DNA from: JBKPNX01 sp046732855
GTDB lineage: Bacteria > Pseudomonadota > Alphaproteobacteria > Geminicoccales > Geminicoccaceae
NCBI GenBank assembly: GCA_046732855.1
Contig: JBKPNX010000008.1
Span: 1 to 33,715, forward strand
Direction of reading: 5' to 3'
DNA length: 33,715 nucleotides
Below are positions 33,346 to 33,715 of the stretch, piece by piece; position 1 is the stretch's first letter; every line of letters begins with the position of its first letter. The notes beneath the pieces were generated by a model. That model had not been told where the DNA came from, searched no databases, and saw only the letters and a list, made by a program, of their open reading frames with translations. A program made the translations under genes and the position numbers.

Positions 33346-33715
33346 GGCATCGTCCCATTCATGCCGGCGTCATCGCGATCGATCGGCCACGGTTCGGCTG
33401 CGGCCGCGGGCAGCCAGGCGTCGACCAGAGCGGTCGCCGCGCGCTCGAGTTCGGCTAGATCGCGCTCGGCGCGGCCACCCCGCCAGGTGAGGCGCGCGTC
33501 GCCGGGCCCGAGTGCCGGATCCGGCTCGATCGCCAATTCCCCGCGATAGCCGACCTCGGCGGCGAGCGCGCCGAGCGTCTGCTGGCCGACTTCGAGCAGG
33601 GCTGGCGGCAGCGCCAGGGTCATCCGCGGCTGGCTTTCGAGGCGGACCAGAAGGTCGCGCAGCATCGCTTCGATGTCGGCGAGCGGCTGCCGCTCGAGCG
33701 CACGCGGGACAAGGG
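33342..33715 (-). CDS. fliH: Flagellar assembly protein FliH (partial, runs off the right edge)
   Basis: The open frame continues to the window edge (LVPRALERQPLADIEAMLRD and onward), so about 123 C-terminal residues are present and the N-terminus is missing. The visible part has LESQPRMTLALPPALLEV and ELAIEPDPALGPGDARLTW, the layout of the FliH/SctL C-terminal domain that binds the FliI ATPase. The end overlaps the fliN start by 4 nt. Identification relies partly on position just before fliN, as in alphaproteobacterial flagellar operons. Confidence 0.85.
   Translation of the reverse strand, partial: LVPRALERQPLADIEAMLRDLLVRLESQPRMTLALPPALLEVGQQTLGALAAEVGYRGELAIEPDPALGPGDARLTWRGGRAERDLAELERAATALVDAWLPAAAAEPWPIDRDDAGMNGTMP

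Overview
The window reads as chromosomal DNA of a high-GC, flagellated bacterium. It is most likely an alphaproteobacterium of a Rhodospirillales-like group. The main evidence is the flagellar gene order fliH-fliN-flbD-flhA-flhF-fleN, with a FlbD-type sigma-54 activator, plus the strong codon bias. I cannot name a genus from the sequence alone.

Left part (1-6234). The edge carries the start of a FitA-type antitoxin gene on the minus strand. Next comes a leucine/isovalerate degradation (liu/mcc) operon: mccB, enoyl-CoA hydratase (liuC-like), mccA and a short-chain dehydrogenase. A complete vapBC toxin-antitoxin pair of clearly lower GC sits between mccB and liuC. It is joined to liuC by a 4-nt stop/start overlap and has its own good promoter.

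Putative conflict island (6470-9758, minus strand). Four closely spaced genes are read in the order patatin-like phospholipase, small SLOG-like Rossmann protein, truncated nucleoside-deoxyribosyltransferase-like (NDT-like) protein, and TIR-TPR protein. The TIR keeps the glutamate expected of NAD-cleaving TIRs, and SLOG domains are known sensors of TIR products in Thoeris. The set therefore looks like an uncharacterised TIR/SLOG/phospholipase defence or signalling module. It is the strongest candidate here for a previously undescribed system.

Middle part (10035-16942). This is a metabolic and secreted-protein region: ACMSD-like amidohydrolase plus aldo/keto reductase, a small exported molybdopterin-oxidoreductase-fold protein (minus strand), a bicupin of the gentisate-dioxygenase type, a secreted beta-barrel protein, a Tat-exported amidohydrolase and a DUF1499 membrane protein. 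The catabolic substrate cannot be read from the sequence.

17330-24826. An AT-rich control region precedes a LuxR-type regulator whose receiver lacks the phosphoacceptor Asp. Then come a Rossmann-SAF oxidoreductase, a convergent ROK sugar kinase, a divergent RidA protein, a frameshifted C-terminal relic of an FAD oxidoreductase, two methyltransferases flanking an MBL-fold hydrolase on the minus strand, and an exported M23 peptidase.

Right part (24916-33715). A degenerate EAL-domain protein converges on a flagellar operon read leftward: fliH (cut by the window edge), fliN, flbD, flhA, flhF, fleN and a FliK-like gene. Many of these are coupled by ATGA overlaps. They would supply the C-ring and export gate, the sigma-54 control of late flagellar genes, and the placement and number of flagella.

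No rRNA, tRNA, CRISPR array or intact insertion sequence was recognised.
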